Origin: Myroides marinus
GTDB lineage: Bacteria > Bacteroidota > Bacteroidia > Flavobacteriales > Flavobacteriaceae
Length of the DNA stretch: 64,000 nt
NCBI RefSeq assembly: GCF_900109075.1
Contig: NZ_FNYS01000006.1
Location: 120,251 to 184,250, forward strand
Direction of reading: 5' to 3'
In this document: in pieces, positions 61,629-64,000 of the stretch
Layout: each line of letters starts with the position of its first letter
Numbering within the stretch: the stretch's first letter is position 1
Translations under genes and position numbers: made by a program
Notes under the pieces: generated by a model
What the model was told of the DNA's origin: nothing
What the model saw: the letters and a program-made list of their open reading frames with translations, nothing else
Databases searched by the model: none

Positions 61629-64000
61629 ATGAAAAAACTTCTACTCTTACTCTTATTTTTAATCAGCCATCTGCTGTCTGCTCAGACTAGTACCGAACAA
61701 TTTGAGACAGAAAGCAATGGTTCTACCAATTTTACGGATAACGGGGTTGTATTTAATATTATTTCTAGTGCAAGTCATTTCAGTATTGTGAACTTTCCAG
61801 GGAGAGGTTGGAGTGGTACAGCGAATGATAATCGCTATATAGATAATAGTAATAGCGTAAATGACATTTCCCCTTCTTTTAGTATAAAGACGACTTCTAA
61901 TTTGTTTAAGGTTAATCGTTTTTGGGTTTATTTAGCAGATAAATTATCTAATCCGAATACTACAGGTTCCTTAACAATTACAGGAAAGTTAGGCGGAGTA
62001 ACTAAATTTGCTCAAACGAAAACTACTGGATTTGCAACTTCTTTAGGTAGTACTAATGGGTATACGCTTATAGATATGACTAATCTAAATGGTCAGAACT
62101 ATTCTAACATAGTAATAGATGAATTACAGATTACTGCTAATGGTAATTACAAATATGTTGCTCTTGATGCCTTCACTTGGGTAAAAGATTCTAATATAGT
62201 TCTTCCTGAATTTAAACCTTTTATCACCATATGGAAAGTACTTGAGGGTGATAATATAGAGATATATAGAGATAAAGACTATACTTACAATTATAATGTA
62301 AGCTGGGAGAAAATAGGTGACCCTACAAAAAAGGGCAGTATAACTAATCAAACAGATGATTATACCATACCTAATCTTTCAGCAGGTGAGTATAAAGTAA
62401 CGATATCAGGTAATTTTCCACACTTTAGAGCAGGTAAAGAGTTTGAAGATAATAATGCTAAACAACTTTTAAGTGTTAATCAATGGGGAACACAACGCTG
62501 GAAGAGCATGAAAGAATCTTTTCAATCTGCAACTAATTTAACTTCTGTAGATAATGATTCCCCAGATCTTACTGATGTAACAGATATGTCAAGAATGTTT
62601 GATCATGCAAGTTCATTCAATAGTGATCTGAATAATTGGGACGTTTCTAAGGTAACAGATATGTCGTATATGTTTTCAGGAGCTAACTCATTTAATGGTA
62701 ATGTAAGTAATTGGAATGTATCTAATGTAACTACTATGCAGGGGATGTTCCAAGTAGCGAGTGTTTTTAATAGAGATTTGAGTAACTGGAATGTGGCTAA
62801 TGTAACAGATATGATTCAAATGTTTTCGCTAGCATATTCTTTTAATAGTGATGTGAGTAATTGGAATGTTTCTAAGGTAACAGCAATGTCTCATATGTTC
62901 TCAAATGCTAGTTCATTTAACAGAAACCTAAGTAAATGGAGAATTACTAATATTGAAGTAAAACATGCTGGTATGTTAGGCATGTTAGAATATTCAGGAA
63001 TGTCTGTAGATAATTATGATACTACATTAAAGGGGTGGGCTAATCTAGCTAATATCTCTAGAGATATATCTCTAGAAGTTCATGGCTTAAAGTATTGTTC
63101 AGCTAGTATAGAGAGAGAAAAATTAATAAAAGAGAAAGGATGGAAGATAAAAGGGGATATTAAGTTAGGTAGTGATTATATATTAAACAATAAAACAGTA
63201 GTGTATGATACAAAACCACATGATATTAAATTAAATACGACACCAATTACTCCATTAGCAGTTAAATATGAAATATATGATTCTTTAAATAACGAAGTTC
63301 CTGAAGCTATAAATGTTGGAGAATATACTGTAAAAGCAATAATTAGTGGATGTGGGGCAGATGAAGTCAAAACAGCTACTTTAAGTATAACTTCTGTATT
63401 AAAAGCAATTATTAAGAAAACAGATGTGAGCTGTAATGGAGGATCTAATGGAACAGCAAGTGTAAATGTATCAGGAGGAACAGCACCATATAGTTATTTA
63501 TGGAGTACTGGAGCAACTACTCAAAGTATTACAGGATTAGCAGTAGGTACTTATAAAGTAACCATTACAGATGCAACAAACAAAAAAATAACAAATAACT
63601 TTGATATTACACAACCTACTGCTTTATCAGCTACTACGTCTCAGACTAATATAAGCTGTAATGGAGGATCTAATGGAACAGCAAGTGTAAATGTATCAGG
63701 AGGAACAGGTAATTATACTTATTCATGGGCTCCGAGTGGCGGAACTGCTGCTACCGCTACAGGATTAGCTGCTGGTACTTATACTGTGACTATTACAGAT
63801 GCTAATGATTGTGTAATAACACGTACATTTACTATTACACAACCTACCGCTTTAACCGCTACTACGTCTCAGACCAATGTAAGCTGTAATGGAGGGACTA
63901 ATGGAACAGCTACAGTAATCCCTTCAGGAGGAGCAGGTGGTTATACTTATTCATGGGCTCCGAGTGGCGGAACTGCTGCTACCGCTACAGGATTAGCTGC
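61629..64000 (+). CDS. large secreted adhesin: BspA-type, MBG-like and SprB repeats (5' part)
   Basis: The frame is open from ATG 61629 to the window end (790 codons, incomplete). Signal peptide MKKLLLLLLFLISHLLSAQ. A beta-rich N-terminal domain (about 25-190) is followed by BspA/DUF285 repeats (about 315-455, for example SFNSDLNNWDVSKVTDMSYM and VSNWNVSNVTTMQGMF). An MBG-like domain (YILNNKTVVYDTKPHDIKL, about 515-590) and then SprB repeats (DVSCNGGSNGTASVNVSGG) come next. SprB-type proteins are gliding/attachment adhesins exported by the type IX system; the C-terminal sorting signal would be beyond the window. Confidence 0.9.
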   Translation, partial: MKKLLLLLLFLISHLLSAQTSTEQFETESNGSTNFTDNGVVFNIISSASHFSIVNFPGRGWSGTANDNRYIDNSNSVNDISPSFSIKTTSNLFKVNRFWVYLADKLSNPNTTGSLTITGKLGGVTKFAQTKTTGFATSLGSTNGYTLIDMTNLNGQNYSNIVIDELQITANGNYKYVALDAFTWVKDSNIVLPEFKPFITIWKVLEGDNIEIYRDKDYTYNYNVSWEKIGDPTKKGSITNQTDDYTIPNLSAGEYKVTISGNFPHFRAGKEFEDNNAKQLLSVNQWGTQRWKSMKESFQSATNLTSVDNDSPDLTDVTDMSRMFDHASSFNSDLNNWDVSKVTDMSYMFSGANSFNGNVSNWNVSNVTTMQGMFQVASVFNRDLSNWNVANVTDMIQMFSLAYSFNSDVSNWNVSKVTAMSHMFSNASSFNRNLSKWRITNIEVKHAGMLGMLEYSGMSVDNYDTTLKGWANLANISRDISLEVHGLKYCSASIEREKLIKEKGWKIKGDIKLGSDYILNNKTVVYDTKPHDIKLNTTPITPLAVKYEIYDSLNNEVPEAINVGEYTVKAIISGCGADEVKTATLSITSVLKAIIKKTDVSCNGGSNGTASVNVSGGTAPYSYLWSTGATTQSITGLAVGTYKVTITDATNKKITNNFDITQPTALSATTSQTNISCNGGSNGTASVNVSGGTGNYTYSWAPSGGTAATATGLAAGTYTVTITDANDCVITRTFTITQPTALTATTSQTNVSCNGGTNGTATVIPSGGAGGYTYSWAPSGGTAATATGLA
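63418..64000 (+). repeat. tandem SprB repeats, 225-228-bp period
   Basis: AGCTGTAATGGAGG recurs near 63429, 63654 and 63882. The last segment (from 63947) copies 63722 onward almost letter for letter, so the repeats are young and prone to copy-number change. Confidence 0.88.

Noticed and set aside
63421..64000. CRISPR-like spaced repeats
   Set aside because: The repeats are coding, 225-228 bp long and in frame; they encode SprB domains.

Overview
The window comes from a member of the Bacteroidota, almost certainly a flavobacterium. Several promoters carry the Bacteroidota -7 box TAnnTTTG, the DNA is AT-rich, and the genes include RteC, PRTRC, SprB-repeat and BspA-type families. A Myroides-like host is my guess from gene content, not something proven here. 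No rRNA, tRNA or CRISPR array was recognised.

Region 1 (1-28.0 kb) is a mosaic mobile element with higher GC than the rest. It opens with small genes typical of Bacteroidota conjugative elements and a PRTRC cassette (E, C, F, B, ThiF). The ThiF gene is cut at 4414 by an IS21-family element (4415-7040) whose istA has an in-frame stop. The far side of the IS is not the rest of ThiF but the tail of a Toprim primase and an HTH replication-type gene, so the IS marks a junction between two different elements. Next comes a TetR-controlled, electrophile- and quinone-directed redox operon (8.4-15.4 kb: DoxX, TetR, Ohr, MDR reductase, Old Yellow Enzyme, Fe-ADH, AKR, DJ-1/PfpI, ABM monooxygenase). It has two copies of a GAACGTTC palindrome, one before doxX and one before ohr. 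A small DMT transporter, a lipoprotein hydrolase, a catalase-like gene and a DyP peroxidase follow. The DyP gene and a multicopper oxidase gene meet head-to-head at about 19.70 kb, each without its 5' part, across an 11-bp shared sequence. From 21.7 to 28.0 kb lies a module with the gene order of the CTnDOT excision region: two small HTH genes (Xis2c/Xis2d-like), a DUF3945 gene (Orf3-like), a topoisomerase III (Exc-like) and rteC. Repeated operator-like palindromes lie upstream of the first gene.

Region 2 (28.4-56 kb) looks like host chromosome. It has low GC, short transcription units and clear hairpin terminators. It holds a FAH-family/MBL pair divergent from an AraC regulator; SMI1/KNR4 proteins; flavodoxin-fold quinone reductases; an ECF-type sigma factor with a YCII protein; HxlR; PhzF; WG-repeat and OmpA lipoproteins; a fatty-acid hydroxylase-type membrane enzyme with an alpha/beta hydrolase; a frameshifted CPBP protease; a CrtA-like monooxygenase; a Ca2+/H+ antiporter; and a pstSCAB operon without an adjacent phoU. 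A 33-codon peptide gene at 44.71-44.81 kb has its own promoter-like box and terminator and matches nothing I know.

Region 3 (56-64 kb) carries an erythromycin-esterase-like exported protein, an AraC regulator, a TPR lipoprotein/HTH regulator and the start of a large secreted adhesin (BspA-type repeats, an MBG-like domain, then SprB repeats) that runs off the window end.
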